From: Sphingobium sp. TKS
Lineage (GTDB): Bacteria; Pseudomonadota; Alphaproteobacteria; Sphingomonadales; Sphingomonadaceae
Assembly: GCF_001563265.1 (NCBI RefSeq)
Contig: NZ_CP005083.1
Location: forward strand, 1,615,001 to 1,679,000
Direction of reading: 5' to 3'
DNA: 64,000 nucleotides
Positions 16,063 through 23,710 of the stretch are shown here, piece by piece. The notes beneath the pieces are model-generated. The model had not been told where the DNA came from, searched no databases, and saw only the letters and a list, made by a program, of their open reading frames with translations. Position 1 is the stretch's first letter; each line of letters opens with the position of its first letter. A program made the position numbers and the translations under genes.

Positions 16063-17272
16063 GTTCGATTATATTGCGATCGACCCCGCGGGGAAGGAGC
16101 GCTTGGGGCGGGTCAAGGCCGACACGATGGATGATGCCCGTGCCCGGCTGGATGCGCGCAAGCTGTTCATCGTCCGGATTGAGCCGGGAGCAGTCGAGCG
16201 GGCGCGCAAGCGGACGGGGTTGTCGCTGCGATCGCCGCGCCTGTCGGCCAAGGAACTGACGCTCTTCACGAGGCAGCTTTCGACGCTGATCCAGGTCAGC
16301 CCGCTGGAGGAAGCGCTGCGCACCATCGGGCGGCAGAGCGAGCAGGCGCATGTGCGCGCCATCGTCGCCAAGGTGCATTCGGGCGTGCTGGAAGGGCGAC
16401 GGCTGGCGGATGCGCTGGGCGCGGAACCAAAAAGCTTTCCGCCGCTCTATCGCGCGATGGTTTCGGCGGGTGAAAGTTCAGGCAGCCTGCCGACGATCAT
16501 GGAGCGGTTGTCGGATTTGATGGAACGGCAGGCGGTGATCCGGTCCAAGGTGCTGACCGCCATTGCCTATCCCAGCGTGCTGGCGGCCTTTGCGGTATGC
16601 GTGGTCGCGGCGCTGATGATCTTCGTCGTGCCCAAGGTGGTTGAGCAGTTCGATACGGTCGGGCAGCAATTGCCGTTGCTGACGCGGATGGTGATGGGGA
16701 TTTCGGCCTTTCTTGCCGGTTACTGGTGGCTGTTGCTGATCCTGACCGGGTTGGCGGGTTTGGGCTTCTGGCGGGCGTTGAAGGTCGAGAATTTTCGCTA
16801 TCGCTTTGATTCCATGCTGCTGCGTCTGCCGCTGTTGGGGCGGCTGATCCGGGATCTTCACGCGGCGCGGATGGCGCGGACGCTCTCGACCATGGTCGCC
16901 AGTCGCTTGCCGCTGATGGAGGGGCTGTCGCTGACCACCCAGACCGTCCACAACAGGGTGCTGCGTCAGGCTTCGGAGGAGATTGTCGAGGCCATTCGCG
17001 GCGGTGGCAGCCTGTCAGCGGCTTTGCGGCGAGGGGGGGTGTTTCCGCCGCTGCTGGTCTATCTGGCGGCGAGCGGGGAGAGCGCGGGGCGGCTGGATAC
17101 CATGCTGGAGCGGGCGGCGGATTATCTGGAGCGGGAATTCGACAGCTTCACCTCCACCGCGCTCGCCCTGCTGGAGCCGGTCATCATCATTTTGATGGGC
17201 GGAATCGTCGCCGTCATCATCCTGTCCATCCTGCTGCCCATCCTGCAATTGCAGAGCCTTACCGGGGCCTGA
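16055..17272 (+). CDS. gspF: Type II secretion inner-membrane platform protein GspF
   Basis: The 405-residue polytopic protein has two repeated GspF cytoplasmic domains (LTLFTRQLSTLIQVSPLEEA, then ARTLSTMVASRLPLMEGLSL) and three membrane segments at about 170-192, 220-242 and 375-400. It forms the platform that GspE acts on. The ATG at 16055 overlaps the end of gspE by eight bases, so translation is coupled. Confidence 0.94.
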   Translation: MAEFDYIAIDPAGKERLGRVKADTMDDARARLDARKLFIVRIEPGAVERARKRTGLSLRSPRLSAKELTLFTRQLSTLIQVSPLEEALRTIGRQSEQAHVRAIVAKVHSGVLEGRRLADALGAEPKSFPPLYRAMVSAGESSGSLPTIMERLSDLMERQAVIRSKVLTAIAYPSVLAAFAVCVVAALMIFVVPKVVEQFDTVGQQLPLLTRMVMGISAFLAGYWWLLLILTGLAGLGFWRALKVENFRYRFDSMLLRLPLLGRLIRDLHAARMARTLSTMVASRLPLMEGLSLTTQTVHNRVLRQASEEIVEAIRGGGSLSAALRRGGVFPPLLVYLAASGESAGRLDTMLERAADYLEREFDSFTSTALALLEPVIIILMGGIVAVIILSILLPILQLQSLTGA

Positions 17273-17282
17273 AGGAGTGTTT

Positions 17283-17756
17283 ATGCGTAAATTCCTCTCT
17301 CTCCGTCATTCCCGCCTTCGCGGGGATGACGAAAATGATGGAGAAAGTGGCTTCACCCTTGTCGAACTGATGGTCGTCATCGTCATCATCGGCCTGTTGG
17401 CGACGATCGTGGCGATCAACGTCATCCCGGCGACCGATACGGCGCGGGTCGAGAAGGCCAAGGCCGACATCGCCACCATCGAGCAGGCGCTGGAGCAATA
17501 TCGGCTGGATAATCTGACCTATCCGGCGGGGACCGATGGCTTGCCGGCGTTGATCAGCCCGCCCGCTTCACTCGCCCAGCCGCAGCGTTACCGGCGCGGA
17601 GGCTATATCAAGAAGCTGCCGAACGATCCCTGGGGCCGCCCCTATATTTATGCGGTGCCGGGGCGGAAGGGCGCGTTCGACATCAGTTCGCTGGGCGCGG
17701 ATGGCCAGCCAGGCGGCGAGAATGAGAATGCCGACATCTATTCCAGCGAGCTTTGA
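17283..17756 (+). CDS. gspG: Major pseudopilin GspG with repeat-derived leader
   Basis: GspG is the main pseudopilus subunit. The mature part begins FTLVELMVVIVIIGLL after the cleaved Gly and carries the family's C-terminal DPWGRPY and YSSE regions. The leader is unusually long, about 22 residues, because the start region contains a 26-bp palindrome of the REP-like family (17305-17330) translated as RHSRLRGDD. The ATG at 17283 follows AAGGAG with good spacing; a GTG at 17277 is possible. Prepilin peptidase GspO would cut at GESG/FTLVE. Confidence 0.93.
   Translation: MRKFLSLRHSRLRGDDENDGESGFTLVELMVVIVIIGLLATIVAINVIPATDTARVEKAKADIATIEQALEQYRLDNLTYPAGTDGLPALISPPASLAQPQRYRRGGYIKKLPNDPWGRPYIYAVPGRKGAFDISSLGADGQPGGENENADIYSSEL
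17305..17330. repeat. REP-like palindrome inside gspG leader
   Basis: GTCATTCCCGC and GCGGGGATGAC flank a CTTC loop, giving an 11-bp stem with one G-T wobble. The same sequence forms the arms of the 88-bp elements at 2273 and 41813. Here it is in frame within the pseudopilin leader, 22 bp after the start codon. Confidence 0.8.
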
Positions 17757-17781
17757 TCGCTCGCCGTCAGGATTGAAGTCC

Positions 17782-17874
17782 TTGAGGCGATCCGCCGAAC
17801 ACGGCTTCGGGCCTTTGAGACGTTCCGCCGAACACGGCTTCGAGTCTTTGAGACGCTTCGCCGAACACGGCTTC
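17782..17874 (+). repeat. 33-bp tandem repeat, nearly three copies, in gspH leader
   Basis: The core GCCGAACACGGCTTC recurs at 17794, 17827 and 17860, with exact 33-bp spacing, so the frame is kept. Each unit also contains the imperfect palindrome GCCGAACACGGC. The unit resembles no coding motif of pseudopilins and looks like a repeat that expanded inside the leader. Confidence 0.85.
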
Positions 17875-18297
17875 ACGTTGATCGAGCTGATGGTCGTACT
17901 GACGATCATCGGCTTCATTTCGGCTGCGGTCGTGCTCGCCATGCCCGATCCGCGTGGCCGGGTGATCGAGGATGCCGACCGCTTCGCCGCGCGTGTTGCC
18001 GCCGCGCGCGACGAAGCGGTCGTCACTGCGCGCCCTATGGGGGTGTGGGTTTCGGCTTCGGGTTATGGTTTCCAGCGCCGCGATGGCGCGCAATGGGTGC
18101 CGCTGGAGGACAAACCCTTCGTCACCGCCAACTGGAAAGCGGGAACGCGGGCTCTGGTCGGCAAGGATGGGCGACAACAGATCGGTTTTGACGGCACGGG
18201 CCTGCCGACCGATCCGATGACGGTGACGTTGGCGCGTGATGGCGAGCGGGTATCGGTGACGGTCGATATGGCCGGGAAGGTGGCTGTCGGTGGGTAA
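17782..18297 (+). CDS. gspH: Minor pseudopilin GspH with triplicated leader
   Basis: GspH is a minor pseudopilin; the mature part begins FTLIELMVVLTIIGF and ends in a beta-rich GspH domain. The N-terminus carries three 11-residue tandem units, LRRSAEHGF, LRRSAEHGF and LRRFAEHGF, the last running into the true cleavage site G/FTLIE. Each unit starts with TTG. I choose TTG at 17782 because AGGA precedes it by 9 bp. TTG at 17773 or 17848, or ATG at 17650 (overlapping gspG), are alternatives. No ATG or GTG lies close to the mature domain. Confidence 0.82.
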   Translation: MRRSAEHGFGPLRRSAEHGFESLRRFAEHGFTLIELMVVLTIIGFISAAVVLAMPDPRGRVIEDADRFAARVAAARDEAVVTARPMGVWVSASGYGFQRRDGAQWVPLEDKPFVTANWKAGTRALVGKDGRQQIGFDGTGLPTDPMTVTLARDGERVSVTVDMAGKVAVGG

Positions 18298-18652
18298 GCG
18301 CGCCAACGGCTTTACGCTTCTGGAGATGCTCGTCGCGCTGGCGGTGTTCAGCCTTGCCGCGCTGGCGCTGGTGCGCTTGCAGGGGGTGACGCTCCACACG
18401 GCGGCGGACCTCGACAGCAAGGCCATGGGGCAGATCGTTGCCCGCAATCTGATGGTCGAGTTGCAGACCGATCCCGCGCCGCCTTCGCTCGGCAGCGAGG
18501 AGGGCGAGGTCGACAATGGCGGGCGGCGCTGGCACTGGACGCGTGAGGTCAAGGTGACCGATGACAAGCGGCTGTTGCAGGTTAATCTGGCGGTAGATGG
18601 GCAGGCGGGATCCTCGCCGGTCGTGCTGAGTTTTGTGCGGGTGGTGCAGTGA
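18290..18652 (+). CDS. gspI: Minor pseudopilin GspI
   Basis: The 120-residue protein starts at a GTG overlapping the gspH end. It has a normal short leader (MGKRANG) and the prepilin motif G/FTLLEMLVALAVFSLAALAL. GspI is the core of the GspI-J-K tip complex. The C-terminal part has alternating strands (HWTREVKVTDDKRLLQVNLA) expected for the family. Confidence 0.9.
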   Translation: MGKRANGFTLLEMLVALAVFSLAALALVRLQGVTLHTAADLDSKAMGQIVARNLMVELQTDPAPPSLGSEEGEVDNGGRRWHWTREVKVTDDKRLLQVNLAVDGQAGSSPVVLSFVRVVQ

Positions 18653-19290
18653 TGCGCACATTCGCTCATGATGGGGCTGGCTTTACGCTGATCGAACTGC
18701 TGGTTGCGCTCATGATCTTCGCCATGTTGGCGGCGGCGGGCGTGCTGCTGCTCGGCAACAGCGTGTCGGCGCAGGCGCAGATCAAGCTGCGACTGGACGA
18801 TATGGCGGCGGTGCAGCGGGCGGGCGGCGCTCTGGCCGCCGATCTGGGGCAGGCGGTGCCACGCATCAGCCGCACCGAGGCGGGGACGCTCGCGCCAGCC
18901 TTCTGGTCGCATCGGGAGGGCGAGAGCGTCCCCCTGCTTCAATTCGTGCGCGGTGGCTGGGACAATCTGGGCGATCTGCCGCGCCCTTCCTTGCAGAAGG
19001 TCGAATATTGGGTGCGGCAAGGGCGGCTGGAGCGGCGGACCTATGCGCAGGTCGATGGCGCGGCGGGAGATGAACCGGCGGCGCTGCTGGATCATGTCGA
19101 AAATGTCGCGCTGCGCTTTCGCGATGCCAAGGGCGATTGGCGAGACGATTGGGCGCCGACCCAGCCCGACCTGATGCCGCGCGCCGTGGAGATGATGGTG
19201 ACGCGGACGGGCGAGCCGCCGGTGACTTTGCGCTTTCTGGTCGGGCCGGGTCCGGTGGAGAAGCTGGAAGGGGAGGCCGTCGGTGGCTGA
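18652..19290 (+). CDS. gspJ: Minor pseudopilin GspJ
   Basis: The 212-residue protein has a leader of about 10 residues and the prepilin motif G/FTLIELLVALMIFAMLAAAG, followed by a large globular domain of GspJ length. The ATG at 18652 overlaps the gspI stop; a GTG at 18649 immediately upstream is also in frame. It forms part of the pseudopilus tip with GspI and GspK. Confidence 0.9.
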   Translation: MRTFAHDGAGFTLIELLVALMIFAMLAAAGVLLLGNSVSAQAQIKLRLDDMAAVQRAGGALAADLGQAVPRISRTEAGTLAPAFWSHREGESVPLLQFVRGGWDNLGDLPRPSLQKVEYWVRQGRLERRTYAQVDGAAGDEPAALLDHVENVALRFRDAKGDWRDDWAPTQPDLMPRAVEMMVTRTGEPPVTLRFLVGPGPVEKLEGEAVGG

Positions 19291-20272
19291 TCCCCGGAAA
19301 GCGAGCGAGCGCGGCGTGGCGTTGCTGACGGTGCTGCTGCTGGTGGCGGTGATGGCGGTGGTCGCAGCGACCGCGCTGGAGCGGCTGGCGCTGGCGACGC
19401 GGATGACGGGCAATGGCGGCGCGGTCGATCAGGCGCGCGCCTTTGCCGATGCCGGAGCGGAGATTGCGCGCCTGCGGATCGGTGATCTGGTGGCGGCCAA
19501 TCCGGGCAAGACGACGCTGGCCGGGAACTGGATGGGGACGCCTCAGGCGATCGCCGTGCCGGGTGGGATGGCGACGGCGCGGGTGACGGACGGCGGCAAT
19601 TGCTTCAACCTCAACAGCGTGGTCGCTGGCGAGAATGAGGCCGATCTGAAGGTCCGGCCCGTGGGGGTGTCGCAGTTCCAGGCGCTTTTGCAGGCGCTGG
19701 GCGTGGATGCGCGGCAGGCGCAGGTGGCGGCGGCTTCGCTGGCCGACTGGATCGATACCGACAGCGTGCCCCAGCCGGGCGGGGCGGAGGATGAGACCTA
19801 TGCGCGGGCGGCGCGGCCCTATCGCACGGCGAACCGCTTCATGGTCGATCCCAGCGAGTTACGGGCGGTGAACGGGGTGACGCCAGCGATCTACGATCTG
19901 GCGCGGCCCTGGGTGTGCGCGCTGCCGACGGCGGATTTGTCGCCTATCAATATCAACACCTTGCTGCCCAATCAGGCGCCGCTCTTCGCCATGCTGATGC
20001 AGGGACAGCTCAGCGTCCCGCAGGCGCGGCAATTGCTGGCGCAGAGGCCTGCGGAGGGATACGGCAGTACGGTGGCGTTCTGGGCCGTGCCCGCGCTGGC
20101 AGGGTTGAGCCCGCTGGAAGAAGTGGCGAACCAGGTCAAATTGACGACGGGATTTTTCGGAGTGGAAGTGTCGGTGGATGTTGGGGGGACGCAGGTGGTC
20201 GAACGGGCGCTGATCGATGCGCGGCAAAGTCCGGCTACGCTGATACGCCGCAATTGGGGGGCCGGCGCGTGA
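19283..20272 (+). CDS. gspK: Minor pseudopilin GspK
   Basis: The 329-residue product is the large tip pseudopilin. It has a short leader with G/VALLTVLLLVAVMAVVAA and lacks Glu at +5, as usual for GspK. Domain features are DWIDTDSVPQPGGAEDETYA, a metal-binding-like loop, and ININTLLPNQAPL, a SAM-like helix-hairpin motif. It starts with GTG and overlaps gspJ by eight bases. Confidence 0.92.
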   Translation: MADPRKASERGVALLTVLLLVAVMAVVAATALERLALATRMTGNGGAVDQARAFADAGAEIARLRIGDLVAANPGKTTLAGNWMGTPQAIAVPGGMATARVTDGGNCFNLNSVVAGENEADLKVRPVGVSQFQALLQALGVDARQAQVAAASLADWIDTDSVPQPGGAEDETYARAARPYRTANRFMVDPSELRAVNGVTPAIYDLARPWVCALPTADLSPININTLLPNQAPLFAMLMQGQLSVPQARQLLAQRPAEGYGSTVAFWAVPALAGLSPLEEVANQVKLTTGFFGVEVSVDVGGTQVVERALIDARQSPATLIRRNWGAGA

Positions 20273-21387
20273 ACCAGGCCGAAGGATTGATCGTGACGCT
20301 GGCCGGGGAGCCGGGGGGCGCGCCGCTGTGGATGCGGGTAGCGAACGGCGCCGTGGTGCAGACAGGCGAGGGAGCGAACTGGCTGGCGGCCTGCGGGCTG
20401 GCGGCGCTGCCGGACGACATGACGGTGATGCTGGTGCCGCCGGCCGCGTTGGTGACGCTGCATGAAGGGCATTATCCCGATCTGCCTGTGCGGCAGGGAC
20501 GGGCGGCGGCGCGGCTGGCGGCATTGGCGAAGGGGATCGTGCCCTCCGATCAGCTTTTCGCGGCCGCCAATGAGAATGACGATCCGGCAAGGCCGCATCT
20601 GGTCGCCGTAGCGGCGCGGGCCGATATGCAGCATTGGCTGCTCTGGGCGCAGCATCATGGGCTGGACCCCGATATCATCGTCCCTGCGCCGCTGCTGCTG
20701 CCGGAGTCGCAGCATGGCTTCCTGCGCGGGATCATTGGCGGCGCGCCGGTGCTGCGCGGTATGGATATGGCACTGGCCGGCGATCTGGCGCTGCCGGAGC
20801 TGATCGGTGATGCGGTGGTGCGGGATGTGCCGCATGAGCAGATCGATGCGCGGGCGATTGCTGCGCTGCACGCGCCGCCGCTGGACCTGAGGCAGGGTGA
20901 TTTCGCGAAAAGGGTGCGCCGGTCGTTCGACAAGCGGACGCTGGCACGGATCGTGCTGTGGAGCGGGTTGATCCTTCTGGTAAGCCTGTTGATCGCGCTG
21001 GTTGGCCTGACGAAGCAGCATTTCGCGGCGAGCGGGCTGGATGCGGAAAGCCTGGCGCTGGCGCGGCAGGTGGTGCCCGGCGCGACCGAACTGATTCAGG
21101 CGGAGGCCGAGATGGACCGCCAGCTCGCCGCTCGCGGCGCGGGAGGCTATGCCTTCACCGCGCCGGTCGCGGCGGTGCTGAACGCGATGCAGGATGTGCC
21201 GGGGGTGTCGCTCACTGCTCTGTCCCGTGATCCGGACGGCATGGTCCGGGCGACGCTAGCGGCGGCGAAGATGGATGACATCAACAGCGTGTTGCTGGCT
21301 TTGCAGGCGGCGGGCTTCACGATCACGGCGACGCCGTCGCAAGACCCCGGCGGGCGAATGCTGGCTGACATTACGGTGCGATCATGA
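20269..21387 (+). CDS. gspL: Type II secretion assembly protein GspL
   Basis: The 372-residue protein starts at GTG 20269, overlapping the gspK stop. It has an actin-like cytoplasmic domain (LPDDMTVMLVPPAALVTLHE, VALHAPPLDLRQGDFA-type end), a single membrane helix at about residues 225-245 (IVLWSGLILLVSLLIALVGL) and a ferredoxin-like periplasmic domain. GspL connects GspE to the platform and partners GspM, the next gene. Confidence 0.88.
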   Translation: MNQAEGLIVTLAGEPGGAPLWMRVANGAVVQTGEGANWLAACGLAALPDDMTVMLVPPAALVTLHEGHYPDLPVRQGRAAARLAALAKGIVPSDQLFAAANENDDPARPHLVAVAARADMQHWLLWAQHHGLDPDIIVPAPLLLPESQHGFLRGIIGGAPVLRGMDMALAGDLALPELIGDAVVRDVPHEQIDARAIAALHAPPLDLRQGDFAKRVRRSFDKRTLARIVLWSGLILLVSLLIALVGLTKQHFAASGLDAESLALARQVVPGATELIQAEAEMDRQLAARGAGGYAFTAPVAAVLNAMQDVPGVSLTALSRDPDGMVRATLAAAKMDDINSVLLALQAAGFTITATPSQDPGGRMLADITVRS

Positions 21388-21872
21388 TGGAACGTCTGAA
21401 AGTGCTCTGGGGCGAGCGATCCCCGCGCGAGCAGTGGATGCTGGGCGTGATGTTCGGGTTGCTGGCGGTGGTGATCCTGTGGCTGGGGGTGTTTCTTCCG
21501 CTCGATGCGGCGCAGCGTTCGGCCCGTGATGCGCTGCGCGAGGCGACTGATCGCAACGCGGTGATCCGGGCCAGGGTGAAGCTGTTGAAATCCTTGCCGC
21601 GTGCAGCCGGAATCGCGGATACGGGCGTGCCGCTGGATCAGTTCATCGGGCAGAGCGCGGGCGAGGCCGGGCTGACGCTGGAACGCGCGCAGGCGCAGGG
21701 GGCGGATCGGCTGGACATGGCGATCGCTTCGGTGCGCCCGGTGGCGCTGTTTTCCTGGCTGGCAGCGCTGGAGGCGCAGGGCGTGAGGGTCGAAACGATG
21801 AGCGCGCGGCCATCACCGACGGCGGGCAGCGTGTCGGTGCAGGCGGTGCTGGTGCGGGGCGGCGGGCAATGA
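21384..21872 (+). CDS. gspM: Type II secretion protein GspM
   Basis: The 162-residue protein has a short cytoplasmic N-terminus (WGERSPREQWML), one membrane helix at about residues 19-37 and a periplasmic ferredoxin-like domain. This matches GspM in size and position. It overlaps gspL and gspN by four bases each. Confidence 0.88.
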   Translation: MMERLKVLWGERSPREQWMLGVMFGLLAVVILWLGVFLPLDAAQRSARDALREATDRNAVIRARVKLLKSLPRAAGIADTGVPLDQFIGQSAGEAGLTLERAQAQGADRLDMAIASVRPVALFSWLAALEAQGVRVETMSARPSPTAGSVSVQAVLVRGGGQ

Positions 21873-22591
21873 TGGGTTTGTCGCTCTCGCGCCGGATACG
21901 CATGGCTTTAATCCTGCTCTTTGCCCTGGGCTTCATCCTTTTCCTGCCGATGCGGATTGCGCTTGGCATGGCCGGGCTGGAGCGATTGGGCGTCGCTGCG
22001 CGGGAAGTGCAGGGTACGGTGTGGAGCGGCGGGATCGACCGGCTGATGTTGGGGACGACTTCGCTGGGTTCGGTTCATGCCGGCTTGTCGCCTGTTTCCT
22101 TGCTGGTTGGACGGGCCCGGCTCGATATCTGGCGGCGCAACGGCGCGGCTGATGATGTGGCGGGCGCACTGACGGTCGGCTTGGGGCGGATCGGCATCGA
22201 TGACATGACGGGCGCGGTGCCGCTGGGACGGACATTCGCGCCGCTGCCGGTGAACAGCTTCGTCATGGAAGATGTGTCGGCCTGGTTTTCCGGCGATCGT
22301 TGCGGCCATGCGGAGGGGCGGGTGCGAGCGCAGATGGCGGGGCAATTTCCGGGGCTTAATCTGTCGCAGGGTCTTTCGGGCGTGGTGAGTTGCGATGGCG
22401 ATGCGCTCCTGCTGCCATTGGTGAGCCAGTCGGGGTTGGAGAAGGTCAATCTGCGCATCTGGCGCTCCGGCCGCTATGTGGCGGAAATGCGGGTGGAGAC
22501 GGCGGACACGACCTTGGGAGACGCTCTGGCCAAGGCAGGTTTTGTCGAAGGCGGCGGCGTGCGCGTGCTGAAGGTCGAAGGGACGCTGTGA
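21869..22591 (+). CDS. gspN: Type II secretion protein GspN
   Basis: The 240-residue protein has an N-terminal membrane anchor (LILLFALGFILFLPMRIALG) and a periplasmic domain with AREVQGTVWSGGIDRLMLG, characteristic of GspN. GspN is an accessory component not present in all systems. The gene overlaps both neighbours by four bases. Confidence 0.88.
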   Translation: MMGLSLSRRIRMALILLFALGFILFLPMRIALGMAGLERLGVAAREVQGTVWSGGIDRLMLGTTSLGSVHAGLSPVSLLVGRARLDIWRRNGAADDVAGALTVGLGRIGIDDMTGAVPLGRTFAPLPVNSFVMEDVSAWFSGDRCGHAEGRVRAQMAGQFPGLNLSQGLSGVVSCDGDALLLPLVSQSGLEKVNLRIWRSGRYVAEMRVETADTTLGDALAKAGFVEGGGVRVLKVEGTL

Positions 22592-23349
22592 TCCAGGCCT
22601 TTCCCGCCCTGCTGGGCGGCATTGCGGGAGCCATTGCCGGGAGCTTCCTGGCCACGCTCATCCTGCGCTGGCCGCGGGGCCGCGGGATCACGCATGGCCG
22701 GTCGGCCTGCGACGAGTGCGGGCGGGTCTTGGGTGTGATCGACCTTGTTCCCATGGTGAGCGCGCTCGTGCAGCGGGGGCGCTGCCGGACCTGCGGCGCG
22801 CCGATCGATCCGCTGCATGGGCGGGTGGAGGCGGGGTGCGCGATCATCGGTGCGCTTGCCCTGGGCTTTTCGCCTGAGCTTGGCGGGATGGGATGGGCGT
22901 TGCTCGGCTGGCTGTTGCTGACGCTGGCGGTGCTGGACAAGCGGCATTTCTGGCTGCCCGATGCGCTGACCTTGCCGCTGGCGTTTCTGGGCTTCACCAT
23001 CGGGCTTTGGACCACCGGGGCGACGATGGGGGATAGGGCGATTGGCGCTATGGTCGGTTATCTGGCGCTGTTGCTCGTCGCGCTTGGCTATCGGCGGTTG
23101 CGGGGGCGTGAAGGGCTGGGGTTGGGAGACGCCAAGCTGCTGGGCGCGCTGGGCGCCTGGTTCGGTTGGCAGGCCTTGCCTTTCATTCTGTTGCTGGCGG
23201 CAAGTCTGGGGCTGCTGGCGGTCCTGGCGGCAATGGCGGTGGGCCGGACGGTCGATGGCGCAACGCGGGTACCTCTAGGGACTTTTCTGGCCGCAGCGGC
23301 CATTCCGGGCTGGTGGCTTTCGGTGCTGGCCACCGGGGCAGGAGCCTGA
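22588..23349 (+). CDS. gspO: Prepilin peptidase / N-methyltransferase GspO (A24)
   Basis: GspO cleaves and methylates the pseudopilins. The 253-residue polytopic protein starts at a GTG overlapping gspN. It has the cytoplasmic zinc region with two Cys pairs (CDECGRVL and CRTCGAPI). The catalytic Asp residues are in TLAVLDKRHFWLPDAL and GLGLGDAKLLGALGAW. It closes the thirteen-gene operon gspC to gspO; a trailing pilD-type peptidase inside the operon means the locus can be self-sufficient. Confidence 0.92.
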   Translation: MIQAFPALLGGIAGAIAGSFLATLILRWPRGRGITHGRSACDECGRVLGVIDLVPMVSALVQRGRCRTCGAPIDPLHGRVEAGCAIIGALALGFSPELGGMGWALLGWLLLTLAVLDKRHFWLPDALTLPLAFLGFTIGLWTTGATMGDRAIGAMVGYLALLLVALGYRRLRGREGLGLGDAKLLGALGAWFGWQALPFILLLAASLGLLAVLAAMAVGRTVDGATRVPLGTFLAAAAIPGWWLSVLATGAGA

Positions 23350-23386
23350 CCCGCGCAGAGAATTTTCATGATGCGGTGAAACCCCG

Positions 23387-23415
23387 TTGACCCATAAGCC
23401 TGCTCTGCTTATAGC
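23387..23415 (+). promoter_or_regulatory. Sigma-70 promoter of tRNA-Met
   Basis: TTGACC (23387-23392) and TATAGC (23410-23415) are separated by the ideal 17 bp. The predicted transcript begins about 35 bp before the mature tRNA. Confidence 0.6.
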
Positions 23416-23456
23416 GCCGCCTCACCGCAGGGCGCCGCCCGGCGGGATGCCCATGG

Positions 23457-23533
23457 GGCGGAGTAGCTCAGCTGGTTAGAGCAGCGGAATCATAATCCGC
23501 GTGTCGGGGGTTCAAGTCCCTCCTCCGCTACCA
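23457..23533 (+). tRNA. tRNA-Met (CAT), elongator
   Basis: A 77-nt cloverleaf begins GGCGGAG, paired with CTCCGCT with a G-T at position 1-72. D-loop GCTCAGCTGGTTAGAGC, anticodon loop with CAT, T-arm GGGGGTTCAAGTCCC and an encoded CCA are all present. The paired 1-72 end rules out the initiator. Elongator Met is preferred over Ile2 from overall similarity. Confidence 0.9.
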
Positions 23534-23655
23534 TTTTCTTCTCATAAATCAGCCGCTTGCGACTTATTCGTTGCCTTGGCATCTGTTTGCGCTGCGAAAA
23601 ATATGTGTAAGCCCCGTTAACCCGCTATTTTTTGGGCTTGCAATCCCTCGCGTGC

Positions 23656-23681
23656 GTTGCACTAATGTTGCAATGCACAAC
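23656..23681 (+). promoter_or_regulatory. TGCA-rich palindromic region before Anbu operon
   Basis: The 177-bp gap between tRNA-Met and the ATP-grasp gene contains GTTGCACTAATG followed directly by TTGCAATGCACAAC, i.e. overlapping TTGCA/TGCAA inverted repeats. A TTGCAA (23638) and TAATGT (23663) pair about 19 bp apart could be the promoter. A related palindrome recurs upstream of the nitrate operon and after ettA. Confidence 0.35.
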
Positions 23682-23710
23682 CAGCCTTGGGCTGAGGGAG
23701 GATCGACACT

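Noticed and set aside
17782..17874. Three-unit repeat as a small CRISPR array
   Set aside because: Units are directly tandem without spacers, keep the reading frame and code for a pseudopilin leader.
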